Assembly: GCA_905178155.1 (NCBI GenBank)
Contig: CAJINV010000005.1
Location: 4,837,394 to 4,901,393 of the forward strand
DNA length: 64,000 nucleotides
Reading direction: 5' to 3'
Source: Amoebophrya sp. A120
Lineage: Eukaryota > Sar > Dinophyceae > Syndiniales > Amoebophryaceae
Below, piece after piece: positions 34,462-44,224 of the stretch (its first letter is position 1; each line of letters opens with the position of its first letter). The translations under genes were made by a program, and so were the position numbers. Below the pieces are notes generated by a model. It saw nothing but the letters and a program-made list of their open reading frames with translations. It was not told the origin of the DNA and did no database searches.

Positions 34462-35472
34462 TCAACCGGATGTGCCGGACCCCCCACTTGGGCTGGGATC
34501 CGGGAGCCCGGGCATCTCGTCCGGAAACAGCGCCTTGAAAGCGTTGCGGTTGTCGCGACCTAGTATAGCAAACACGATCACGAAGCCTTTTAGCTCATCT
34601 TTGTACTTGTCAATGGCCTCCTTAAAGAGTTGCGCCACAACCAGGCGAGGATTCCCGAACGCTCCGCAACCGAGCGCGCCCAATATGACAGCCTTGTGGT
34701 GGTTGTGCTCGGTCGTCAGCGTACGAAAGATCGCGTCGATGCGCGCTGTCATCTGCTGCAAGGCGATTGGATAGCTAGCCGCAAATTGTTCTTTGTTCAT
34801 TCCGTTGTCCCAAGCCGGTACACGCTGAAAGAGGTTCACAGCTGCGACTTTCAGCTCCAGGAAGGGGAATACCTCGTCCTCGCGCAACCACGAGTAGTGC
34901 TCGTCTGGGTTCCGTAAGCAGATCCGATCGTCCGTGTACAGCAAGGCCTCGCCCGATTCGGCTTTGATGCTCCTGGAATAAGAAGGCGCGTACTTGTGCC
35001 CGTCCCACTTCGTGTGCAACATTTGTGGCGAATGTCGTCCCTTTCGAAAATCTTCCGAAATGTCTCCGTAATGGTCGTCCTCGTCCTCGTCCAGATCCGA
35101 CAGACCCGGAAACGTGTCGGTCGGTTCGTCAACTAGCTTGTCTTTCTTGATGTGCAGCAGCGCGTCTGACGCGCGGTACAAGGTTTCCTCCTGGGCGCCC
35201 TGGCCCCGCTTCACACCACCGCCAACATTGTACGCGTTCGCCATGTTCAGCACCGCAAACTTCTTTCCGAGGTGCTTTGTAAATTTGAGTGCAGTGGCAA
35301 GCGTATCCGCGCCATGCACGAACACTTGAACCTCACCTGTAGGATCGATTCTATACCGGGGCGGTGCCGCCCAGGTCTGGAAGTTGTGTGCTGCAAGGTC
35401 CTTGAAGTGCTTGTATCTCGCCTCCCCCCCGTCCCCCACGAGCGTCTCAAGCGTCCCCACCAGAACGGCCAT
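34462..35472 (-). CDS. Microbial-type poly(ADP-ribose) glycohydrolase domain protein
   Basis: One uninterrupted frame of 336 residues, similar in length to its family (TIGR02452, microbial-type PARG catalytic domain). The hallmark is VLNMANAYNVGGG followed by AQEETLYRASDAL: the GGG loop and the QEE acid pair that position ADP-ribose and act in hydrolysis. A later conserved stretch reads ILGALGCGAFGNP, with LFKEAID behind it. The protein should hydrolyse poly(ADP-ribose). It has no introner and no intron, unlike nearly every other gene here, which fits a young or horizontally gained gene or a low-intron lineage. A low-complexity tail (PDPSPSGGSGTSG) ends it. Confidence 0.87.
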   Translation of the reverse strand: MAVLVGTLETLVGDGGEARYKHFKDLAAHNFQTWAAPPRYRIDPTGEVQVFVHGADTLATALKFTKHLGKKFAVLNMANAYNVGGGVKRGQGAQEETLYRASDALLHIKKDKLVDEPTDTFPGLSDLDEDEDDHYGDISEDFRKGRHSPQMLHTKWDGHKYAPSYSRSIKAESGEALLYTDDRICLRNPDEHYSWLREDEVFPFLELKVAAVNLFQRVPAWDNGMNKEQFAASYPIALQQMTARIDAIFRTLTTEHNHHKAVILGALGCGAFGNPRLVVAQLFKEAIDKYKDELKGFVIVFAILGRDNRNAFKALFPDEMPGLPDPSPSGGSGTSG

Positions 35473-36162
35473 CCGCTCAGGGTTTCCCGGCCGAGATTTC
35501 CCCGCCCGGCCCTTCCCCCCGTTGTGTCAGATTGAAAACCGCGCCACCCGCAATTACAGCCTGCCTTCCCGCACAAATTACGGTGTGCTTTTTGTCGTGG
35601 AGCCAGAAAACAAAGACCCGTTTCCCGTTGCGGGCCGATGGGGCCGCCACGAGGGTTTCTTACATGGCTAAACGAAAGCAAAAGCGTCGCAAATAGCACT
35701 CTGTCACAACAAGAAAGCAGCCCTGGTTTACCTTTAACGCAAGGTCATAAGAATTTAGATTTCCATAGCGCATTCAGAAAAAATCAACACGTCACAATTC
35801 TGCCTCGCGCGAGGCTCGACGTACAACACCTCCGCAAAAACCTACGGAGCGGCAAGCTGTATTAATATGCGGTGAGCAGGAGTAGCAGTCGCTTCGATAC
35901 GCTCTCCCCATTGGCCTGCCTCTCGATATCCCGCATTGCGGGAGGGCGAATTGCAGGGTACTCTTCTCAAGATGAAATCCGCCCCCCAGACCCCTGTTTG
36001 TCCTTCCAATGCAAAGTCGAGCTGCGCTCCTTCCTTCTGCCGGAAGACACTTAATGCGCGGCTCATCCAAAAAACACCCGCAGCCGGCTCGAACAGTCGA
36101 GCCGAGCATCAGACGAGCGGCTACAGCGCCAAAGAATATATAAGCACGGCAAAAAACGTGAT
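35473..36162. other. Spacer containing one doubtful small ORF
   Basis: Region upstream of the PARG-like gene. Apart from a 74-residue minus-strand frame (35842-36066) nothing is recognised. An AT-rich GAATATATAAG word lies near 36136. Confidence 0.4.
35842..36066 (-). CDS. Doubtful small ORF, 74 residues
   Basis: The frame reads MSRALSVFRQKEGAQ and includes VWGADFILRRVP. The composition is balanced and protein-like, but I recognise no family and see no neighbour that supports it. It could be an exon of a gene whose other exons I missed. Confidence 0.25.
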   Translation of the reverse strand: MSRALSVFRQKEGAQLDFALEGQTGVWGADFILRRVPCNSPSRNAGYREAGQWGERIEATATPAHRILIQLAAP

Positions 36163-36489
36163 CTAAATAGTGCCCTCGGTGGATTCCCCGGCGCGGTCAG
36201 TTGCCGACCTGAACTTTTTGGAAAAGGGGGATGGAAGGGCGGACTTCATCTGCGATACTGTCAACGCGTTGTGCTTGTAAAGCGCCTCCCACTCTTCGTA
36301 AAATTGTTTCGGATTGATCTTCTTGTTGCGGCTGCTAGGATCGTGCGGTTCAGTTACATATAACCTGTTCTCGGTGAAGCGGCCCTGGTCCGCAGCCGGA
36401 ATGATCTCCAGAAAAGATTCATGCACTAAAGTCCCTTGGCCCTCCGGAACCACGAGCGGAAGGTCTATGACAGCGCCAAAAACCCCCAA
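36163..36489 (-). CDS. Doubtful ORF, 108 residues
   Basis: The frame includes VIDLPLVVPEGQGT and NPKQFYEEWEALYKHNAL. The composition is protein-like and soluble. No family is recognised. It may be the 3' exon of a longer gene reaching up to about 36.65 kb. Confidence 0.35.
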   Translation of the reverse strand: MGVFGAVIDLPLVVPEGQGTLVHESFLEIIPAADQGRFTENRLYVTEPHDPSSRNKKINPKQFYEEWEALYKHNALTVSQMKSALPSPFSKKFRSATDRAGESTEGTI

Positions 36490-36862
36490 AAGGCGCCAAG
36501 TGGCCGGCTCGCTGCTTTAAACCATGATCGCAGGCGCGGTGCGGGCTGCAGAAAAAATGCCTGAACTACAGTGCCATCATGAGTGCAGATCCCGAATCTC
36601 CTAAATGCATCTTTGTCTCCCTCTAGTTGATGCGCATAGAAATAGACCAAGCTCTGTCATACAAAATCGATTCACGAGTGGGCGCGTGTGTTCAGTTTTC
36701 GGCAAAGAACACCCGAATCACCATTCACATACATAGGGCCTTTTTGCCAATCTGCAACGGGTCTTCTCCCAGTGGCGCTTGATGCATTTGCTGCTCCGTG
36801 CAGATGCAGAATGCAGCTAAATATGAAGTAAACACGTTCTGTATCAGCCGTGCCACAGGTGC

Positions 36863-38301
36863 TCAAAGTGGGTAAGAAGTATCTTCTCGGCGTAAACGGC
36901 GCCAACGCGGAGTCCCGTGGTCTTGGTGGCGGCGGAAGCGCAAGCGGTCCTCCTGCTTGATCTGCCGCTGGTTGAGCTGCCGCTGGTTGAGCCGCGGCAA
37001 GGGGAACACCACCAGCATCATTTCATATGCAAGGAAGGAAAACTGCGCGCCGTCTCCACACGCTCCATACAAGAAGAAAGACCGAGACGCCGGCCCTATC
37101 CGACGAGGGATGTGGACTCGCTCTTTCCGCTCATCGTGAAATCTGTCATGCAAGAAGTACATGATCAACCGTAGTACCACAGGTTTCGCATGACAAGTTC
37201 TGGAATGCGAAACCGCACTCCAATTACTTATCAGGCGAAATATGTATTGCAGAAAGTGGAACGCTCTGCGAGTCTGTCATGCTCATCATGCAATAGCACA
37301 AAATCCAGCCTCTATCCTAACGATGGAGATTGTAAAGTTTGAGCAGGTCATAAACAAAAAAGTTGTTTTCTACAGTGAAGCGGAGACGACCACAGCACGC
37401 ATTTTTCTCCCATGATACCGAAAAGTGTGCGTGTTGGAGGTCCACTGTGACTTTGGGCTGGTGGAGGCTTCGGGCGCGTTGTGCCAAGATTAAGACCGGG
37501 ACCGCCCAATACCGCCGGGTACCCCTTCGCAACTGGCGGCGAAAGCGCAGGCGGTCCTGCTGCGGCCGGCGCCGCTTCTCTTCCTGCTTGAGCTCCCGCT
37601 GCTTCAGCTGCCGCTGCTTGAGCTGCCGCTGCTTGAGCTGCCGCTGCTTGAGCTGCCGCTGCTTGAGCTCCCTCTCCTTGAGCCGCCGCAGCGGGATCAC
37701 CACCAGCACCAGATCATATGCAAGGAAGGAACACTGCGCGCCGTCTCCACACGCTCCATACAAGAAGAAAGAGCGATACGCCGGCCCTATCCGACGAGGG
37801 ATGTGGACTCGCTTGTTCCGCTCATCGTCGTGTAGTCGAAACCATCTTAGTGGTCGAATTATAGATCCGTGAGGACAAGCATTGAAAGAACTAAACATCC
37901 CAGCCAAGTACACCCAGTGGCGCTGGCGCGTCTCTACATCGTCTCTCGAGTCGATTCATGCCCAATGTAGTGCCATGCCCTCGACCGTTGCCGTTCTTTG
38001 CATTTCGCACATGAACTCCTCGTCATAATACAGATTTTTCCCGGAGATGAATCATGCAGGAACAAAAAAGTACTTAGCTTTCTACGGTGAAGCGGACTCG
38101 ACCACAGCACGCATTTTTCTCCCATGATACGCTGAAATGTGTCTGTTGGTACACGGTAGGCAGAGAAAGGTACCGGCGGTCCAGGATTATTGTACCCACC
38201 TGGTCGATATTCCACCGCTGGTCCCGCCACTGGCGCCCCTCCAACGTTCGGTCGCTGTCTCTCCGATGTGGCCGGAGCCTATCAAGCTGGAACAAACCCA
38301 C
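36863..38301. repeat. Three-part duplicated region of a small repeat family
   Basis: Three related blocks lie at about 36900-37170, 37363-37840 and 38070-38230. Blocks 1 and 2 share a stretch that on the minus strand reads VHIPRRIGPA and FFLYGACGDGAQ. Blocks 2 and 3 share HFSVSWEKNACCGR and RFTVE. Either strand stays open through much of it, so the coding strand, if any, is unclear. Between blocks 1 and 2 (37141-37320) the spacer carries TGTCATGC words like those inside introners. This may be a small gene family or a mobile element not covered by the introner families. Confidence 0.6.
37584..37682. repeat. 15-bp minisatellite
   Basis: Six or so tandem units of CTGCTTGAGCTGCCG, slightly varied at both ends. 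On the minus strand they encode repeats of QLKQR. The related block near 36955-36995 holds only about two units, so copy number differs between the duplicates. Confidence 0.85.
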
Positions 38302-38605
38302 CTACCCCAACCACCGCAGCTGAGTTCGCCAGAAGCTGAACCCGTGGCTTTCCACCCTACTCGACGTCTCGTCCGAGAACCAACTTTTTTTCCATGCAAT
38401 AAAACAACTTCATCTAAATCGCGTACCTCGCCAGAGTTTGTAGTTCAAATATGCGCTTGATAAACTTTCAGTTTCGTGACTCCGACACACGTTTTGCAAA
38501 TGTAAGTGCTTTTTTTTCCGCGCCGGCAACTGAGTTGCCAAATTATTGCATTCAGTGGTCAAAGTCCGACGAAAAAGCTTGCCATGGGTGGTGGTGGATC
38601 TGTTT

Positions 38606-41600
38606 TCACAGCGATAAGGGAACTTGTGGTGGTTGGGCGCCGAGTAACTCTGCGGCCAAGTCATCAAAATTAGGCACTTCTTCTATCAATGGGTCTTGTT
38701 TTCGGCTGGGGGCAGGAGGCTCCAATGGACCATCTGCGGGAGGTGGGGGACCCGACTGCGGTGGCGAGCCTGCTCCAGCGCCGCCTGCTGTTACTGAGGC
38801 TGCCGAAGCCTGCGGCGGCAGTACCGGCGAATCTTGTTGGGCCAGTAGGAGACCCGGAGCCGTGGCTACTGCACCCGCCGCACCAGCTGCTCCGCCTGCT
38901 CCTGCAGGACCGCCAGCGCCGTCCAAGCTCGCAACCATCGCCGGTTGCGGCCTTCTTGCAACGGAAGCCTGCGGCGGCAGGTCGACCAACGAGCCTGCGG
39001 CGGCAGGTCGACCTCCCTGCTGCGGTTGAAGCTGAGAAGCCGAATCGGTGCCAGGTGGTAGAACGCTTCCCGCTCCAGGTCCTGCACTCGCGAGAGAAGT
39101 CGCCGGGGTCGCGGGTTCTGCCTGACCGGGAACACCTCCACCTGCCGCGGATGCCATACTCGCCAAAGATGGTCCAAGGTCGTCGTCGCTATCTGGCATG
39201 AAGGGTCCAACGCCACCTCCAACATCGCCAATTCGTCCACCTTCACCAAAGTCACTACCACTTCCCGGCTGCCTGTGCTGCGGTAACAAGGAAGTCGGAA
39301 AAAGCTCGATTACAGGAGCTGAGACTGCTTCGACCTGTGGCGCGAGCGGTCGCTGACCGGAACCTATCCTGAGTAAAAACATCCCCATGCCAGAGTCAAG
39401 ATGGGAAATCTGCTAGACAAATTAGCCAGCTTTGGTTGTTTCGCATGACAAGTTTGTCCTCGTAGTGTAATCCTGTTGAGGTAGTTCAGAAGCATCACAG
39501 ATCCAGCATATCATGCTGACTACATCACAAATTTCAAAACACGACTAGAAATAAGTGCTTCTCATGGGGCTCCGCATGAGAAACTTTTTTGGCATGCAGA
39601 TTTGCATGAGAACTCTGGGGTGGGCACGTTTTTACACAGGATAGAACCTCCTCCACCTCCCCTGGGTCCCGCACCCGGGCCCGCCGGCATCACCGGCGTC
39701 CTTTCTCCCACTCCCCCTCCCGCGTAACTGGCGGGAGGGCGAGAAAGTGACGACGCGGCGCTTCCCGCAGCGGCCTGTGCAGACCCTGCATCCGCAGCCG
39801 ATGCAACAGGTGCCGTATCAGGCCCCGCCGGCACCACCGGCGTCCTTTCTCCCACTCCCCCTCCCGCGTAACTGGCGGCAGGGCGAGAAAGTGACGACGC
39901 GGTGCCTCTTGCAGCGGTACTTGCAGATCCTGCACCCGCAGCCATCGCATCGCCGGCCCCAGAATGTGCTGGAGGTTGAGCCGATGCAGAAGGGTCCGGC
40001 GGTCCCAGAAAAAGATCTCCTCCATCGTCAAACCCTCCCAAACCCGCCTGGCCCCCACCACCAGACACAGTTCCCGCATCGCTGCTCAAGGTAGAGCGCC
40101 CTGCTGATCCCGGAACACTCGCCGAACCGGATTTAGAAACACCAGAAGCGTGGTCAGAATCAGAATCGCTCTCCTCCGGAATGGTGTCGAGGCGTGTTGT
40201 CCGCAAGCGGTCCTCGTCAGTGGGTCGCCCCATGCTTCCCGCGTCTCCACCAACAAGTCCGACTTGCGGAACAGGACGTCCGACAAAGGTGGCAGCGCTT
40301 GGCGCTGCAACGGTTGGAAGCAGAGGGGAGTCCGCAAAAGGTCCAAGCGGAATGTCGTGGGCCCAAATGGCGGGTTGACCCCGTGGACCCAGCAAGCCCG
40401 GTGCCTGTAGATCAGACTGCTGCGCCAGCCCCGGTCGTTGCCGTGGTGCTTCGTCCGCGGGCCCCCCTCCCATGTCCGAGGAACTGGGACCTGCAATAAT
40501 AGAACCAGAAGGTGGTGACGCGGAAGCGCGTCCTGTCGCGGTACCTGCCGCCTCTGCACCTGCAGTCCTCGCATCCCCGGCCGCGGGGTGTAGCTCCGTC
40601 GGTGCAAAAGGTGCCGCAGCAGGTTCCGGCGGTACATCAAGGCCACCTCCAACGCCAAATCCCCCACCCCCGCCACTAAATAAAGTGCGGGGCGGACGTA
40701 CTGTCTGGAAAGGGTCGCGGGCCCCTTGCATTTCTCCCGCGCCTCCGCCTCCAATTCCGACTTGCGGAACAGCACCTCCAAGAGAAGTTGCATCGGTCGG
40801 CGCTGCTAGACTTAGTGGACGAAGGGGGTCCGCAAAAGGTTCAAACTGCGACCGCGCGTTATGCGGATCGCCGTCACTTGCTGCCACGGCAGGTCGTTGT
40901 GAATCCAGGACGCCCGCTTGTTGGGGGTTCAACGCATCGGTCGGTGCGAGACCCGGTTCGAATTTCATGCCAGGGTACTGGTGTAAGTTGTTCGGAATAG
41001 ATGCAGCAAACGGGTCCGCAGCGGGAAGAGCCGAAGGTCCTCCGTCTACTTGTTCTCGCGAAAGCGGATGCTGCCTCGAGTCTGCTGGCCCAACATCGCT
41101 CGCCGAACCGAGATGATCAGAAAGAACACCAGAAAGAACAGAAGGGGTCCGGCTCCCTCCCCCCAACGCACCGGGATGCACTGGCTCGAATGGCGACGCA
41201 CCGGGAGGCTGCAGCAGTCCTCCCCCACCTCCGCCAGTTCCCATCCCGCCTTGCAAAGAACCTCCCCCAAAAGAGGACGCGCCGGCGCTCAGCTGTGTTG
41301 AAACGGGTGTTGGAGGAACGGAGCTCCCAAGAGATTCGCCGTCACTTGCTGCCATGGCGGCTTGGCCTCGTGGATCCAGCAAGCCCGCTGGCGGTAGACC
41401 CGATGGCCCCGGCTGCGCCAGCCCCGGTTGCAATGCCGCTTCACGGTAGTCGTGCAAGCTGTCCAGAGTAAACGGCCCCGCAACGGGAAGCATTGCAGTT
41501 CCTCCGCTTTGTTCTCCCGAAGGCTGCTGCGGCTGTCCGAGTGGCGAGTACAGGCTCTGTGCTGGGTCCGCAAGAGAACCGGGAAAACGACGCTCTCCGC

Positions 41601-43235
41601 CGTCATAGAAGGGCTCTTCTTGGGGGAGAACAAAGGGGGCAGTGGCAGCACCACCGAAAGCCGGTTCGCCGATGGCAGGATACGTCGGAGCCGCCGCACT
41701 TGAAGAGTACGACGCAGCTGCGGCCGGGTAAAATGGCGTAGCAGCAGCAGCGGGCGGATATGATCCCGCCGAAGAAATAAACGCCGGTGCGCTGCCCCCG
41801 CCTGCCGCAGAATAAGGCTCCGCGGCGGTCGCACGGTACCCTCCTCCTCCTCCCCCCGGAGGATAACTCCCCGTCCCCACGGCGCCAACAGCGGGTCCTC
41901 CTCCCGCGAACGCATTAACACCGGAGTCTCCGCTCAACCTGCCACCTCCAACAAAGGGTAGTTGCGCCGGAACTGCGGCCATTGGAGCTCCAGCGTGGGC
42001 AGCTGCCGGTTGTCGTGCGCCCGCTTGGGCAGCAGCTCCCACTTGTCGTGCTGCGCCCGCTTGTCCGCCGACTTGCGCTCCCGCCCCGGCAAGTTGTTGG
42101 CGTTCGTCCGAAGGAGTTGTCGCCTCGTTGTAGTAGTGGGAAGGCTATCCATTGCAAATATGTCTGGGTCTGGATGTGTCATGCTAGGCTCGCAACACTC
42201 GTAAGTCTGTCATGCGCGTTACCTTTGAGCCCTGTTTTTCTGTGATGCAGAAACGCAGTTTGCCATGCAGAAGAGGCAACACTTAGAAGCTCCGAAACTT
42301 GTCATGCTGAGCCACTACTTGCGGACTCCACATGCTACGTCACTACAGCAATACAAGTTTCCAGAAGCAGACCTATTTGCATTTCGTAAGCGCGGCGGCA
42401 GTTGGTGCCCGTAGTGTTCAAAGTGTGCCGCGACTGCCGCCCGGTGCGCGTCATCTACGTGCCGCAGATGCTCCGGTAGATTGTGGCCGGACATCACGGC
42501 GCGAATCGCCGCCTCTTGCGCTTCCCGTTCCGGGCTGCCCGGGGGATAGTCGTGGTTTCCCCCGGCGGCCTCCACGAGCCAAGCTTTAGGCTGGTACTTG
42601 CTGCCCGGTAGAGGGTAATGGTCCAGCCGGGTCCTCGCGCCGCTCGGAAGCTGGTGCTTTTCCCGCATTTTTGTCCTCTTGGCCACGAAAGAGGAGGCGG
42701 ACGCACGTCCAGGACGAGACCCTGCAGCCTCATCGGTAGCACCGAGGACAGCTTCTCGCTCCTGCCGCTTGTGGTTGTGCAATCCTGCAGCAGGAGCAAG
42801 CTCTCGTCCGCCTTCCCGCCGCTGGTTCCGGAGGTATTCGACCGTATTTTTGCGACTCAGCTGTAAGTACACCTCGGGCGGATGCAACACGTCGTCGGCG
42901 GATTCATCGTCTTCAAAAATGTCGAGGGTTGGACGATGGTTGTGGTGTTGGTGAATATTAAAACCGTAGTTTTTCTCATCGACATCGTCCTCCTCATCAT
43001 GTTGATCGGCGTTCAGATTCTTGTTCGTGATTTTGATGTTCTTGTTGTGTTCTAAATCTGTATTCGCCTGCTCCTGCTTCCTGACCCCGGCTGCGAATTT
43101 CACAAAATTGTTCCCGGAAAAGAACACGACAAACAGCTTGGAAAAGGAGCCCACCGCGGCGCAAGACGGAAGAAACCCCACACGACGTGTCGCCCGGGGG
43201 GAAGACCGGCCGCAGGTGGGGAACAGGGCAGCCAT
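38606..43235 (-). CDS. Gly/Ala/Pro-rich hypothetical protein, 1365 residues
   Basis: Three exons (43235-42389, 42145-39644, 39364-38606) with two introners give 1366 codons including stop. The first 280 residues are of ordinary composition, with a weak hydrophobic stretch (SKLFVVFFSG) near residue 35, an acidic Asn-rich part and a conserved-looking segment (HDYPPGSPEREAQEAAIRAV). From about residue 285 the protein is Gly/Ala/Pro/Ser-rich with internal repeats: ASYAGGGVGERTPV twice and pairs like GGAVPQVGIGGGGAG / GRPVPQVGLVGGDAG. The end (PNFDDLAAELLGAQPPQ) is amphipathic and could be a short interaction motif. No domain recognised. It is probably a largely disordered scaffold, surface or regulatory protein; I cannot choose. 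Confidence 0.72.
39365..39643. mobile_element. Introner, family C
   Basis: 279 bp. Ends TATCCTGAGTAAAAACATCC / GCACGTTTTTACACAGGATA. Exact duplication gaacc. Joins GGGGS to GQRPL. Confidence 0.92.
39676..39905. repeat. Internal coding repeat
   Basis: A unit of about 150 bp including CTTTCTCCCACTCCCCCTCC occurs twice within the 1365-residue gene and encodes the duplicated GGGVGERTPV stretch. Confidence 0.75.
42146..42388. mobile_element. Introner, family A, diverged right end
   Basis: 243 bp. Left end TATCCATTGCAAATATGTC. The right end reads CTATTTGCATTTCGTA, lacking the usual GATA. Flanks aaggc/agcgc match at three of five positions. Joins LPPR to SHYYN in frame. Confidence 0.85.
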
Positions 43236-44224
43236 GATGTAACTTCTTGGTAGAAGCAGGATGAGAATCCAGTACTACACTGGAGCTTTTTATTGATTGG
43301 CCTTGTATATTAGCTGCAATTGGGTTGCAATTGCACGTTTGCTTGTTTGCAGTGGTTTGTTGTTGTTCACCTTCAGGATCGGAAGAGAATGTTGAACTTG
43401 AAAATCAATCAGGTCGCAATAATGTACGGTGAAGCGGGGCGTGAAAAAGTTTTGTCGGTTAGCGAAGTGTTTACTATGCTGGGAGTGGGAGCAAAAACTT
43501 CCTGTTTTTTTTTTCAACAATTATACGAGAAAAGTCATTTACGGCATTCGCCTTTTACAATACGGAAAATCTAAATTGTCTTGGTAGACAGCGCACGTAC
43601 GAAAAGCGGAGGAAAGAAGTACTAGAGCATCTTCTTCATTGAACGAATACGATGTACCGAACAATTGTTCTTATACGCTTTGCAACACAACAGGCCAACA
43701 GGCGCACGAAAGAGACCGAAAAGAAGAAGCTGAGGCCAAGTACAGATTGCTATTTTCGAAAAAGTAGACCGACGAGTTGTATCAAGATCAACTTCTAAAA
43801 ATCGCTCTATCAACTGTACGAAGGACTAGAGCGTCGTAGTCGTACTGACCGAAAGAAGCATAGACCACGATTGTGCAGCAAAGGACGAAAATTCGAAACT
43901 AGGACATGGAGCAAGACCGAGCGGAGATGACAACGCTTGTATTCAAGAAATACAACCGAATAGGAGCATAAAAGTACACCTCTCAAAAGAGCACCGAAAA
44001 AGAGAAGTCGTAAAAAAAAAACAAACATCCTGAACCGGCGACATTTCAAAATACCGAGGGGAGCATCGGAAACTACGCCAAGCCGTGTGTAGAAACGGCA
44101 CGGGAGAGTGCATATGCACTAGTGCTTTGCGTGCTTGTTCACAAAAAAATGTCTTTTTTGAAGTGAGATGCAGCAGCTGATTCTACTGCATCTCCGTAGT
44201 TTCATTCCTGCACAAAAAAGCCGA
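43236..44224. other. Intergenic, nothing recognised
   Basis: Spacer between the 1365-residue gene start and the CCDC103-like stop. No repeat or credible frame. Confidence 0.5.
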
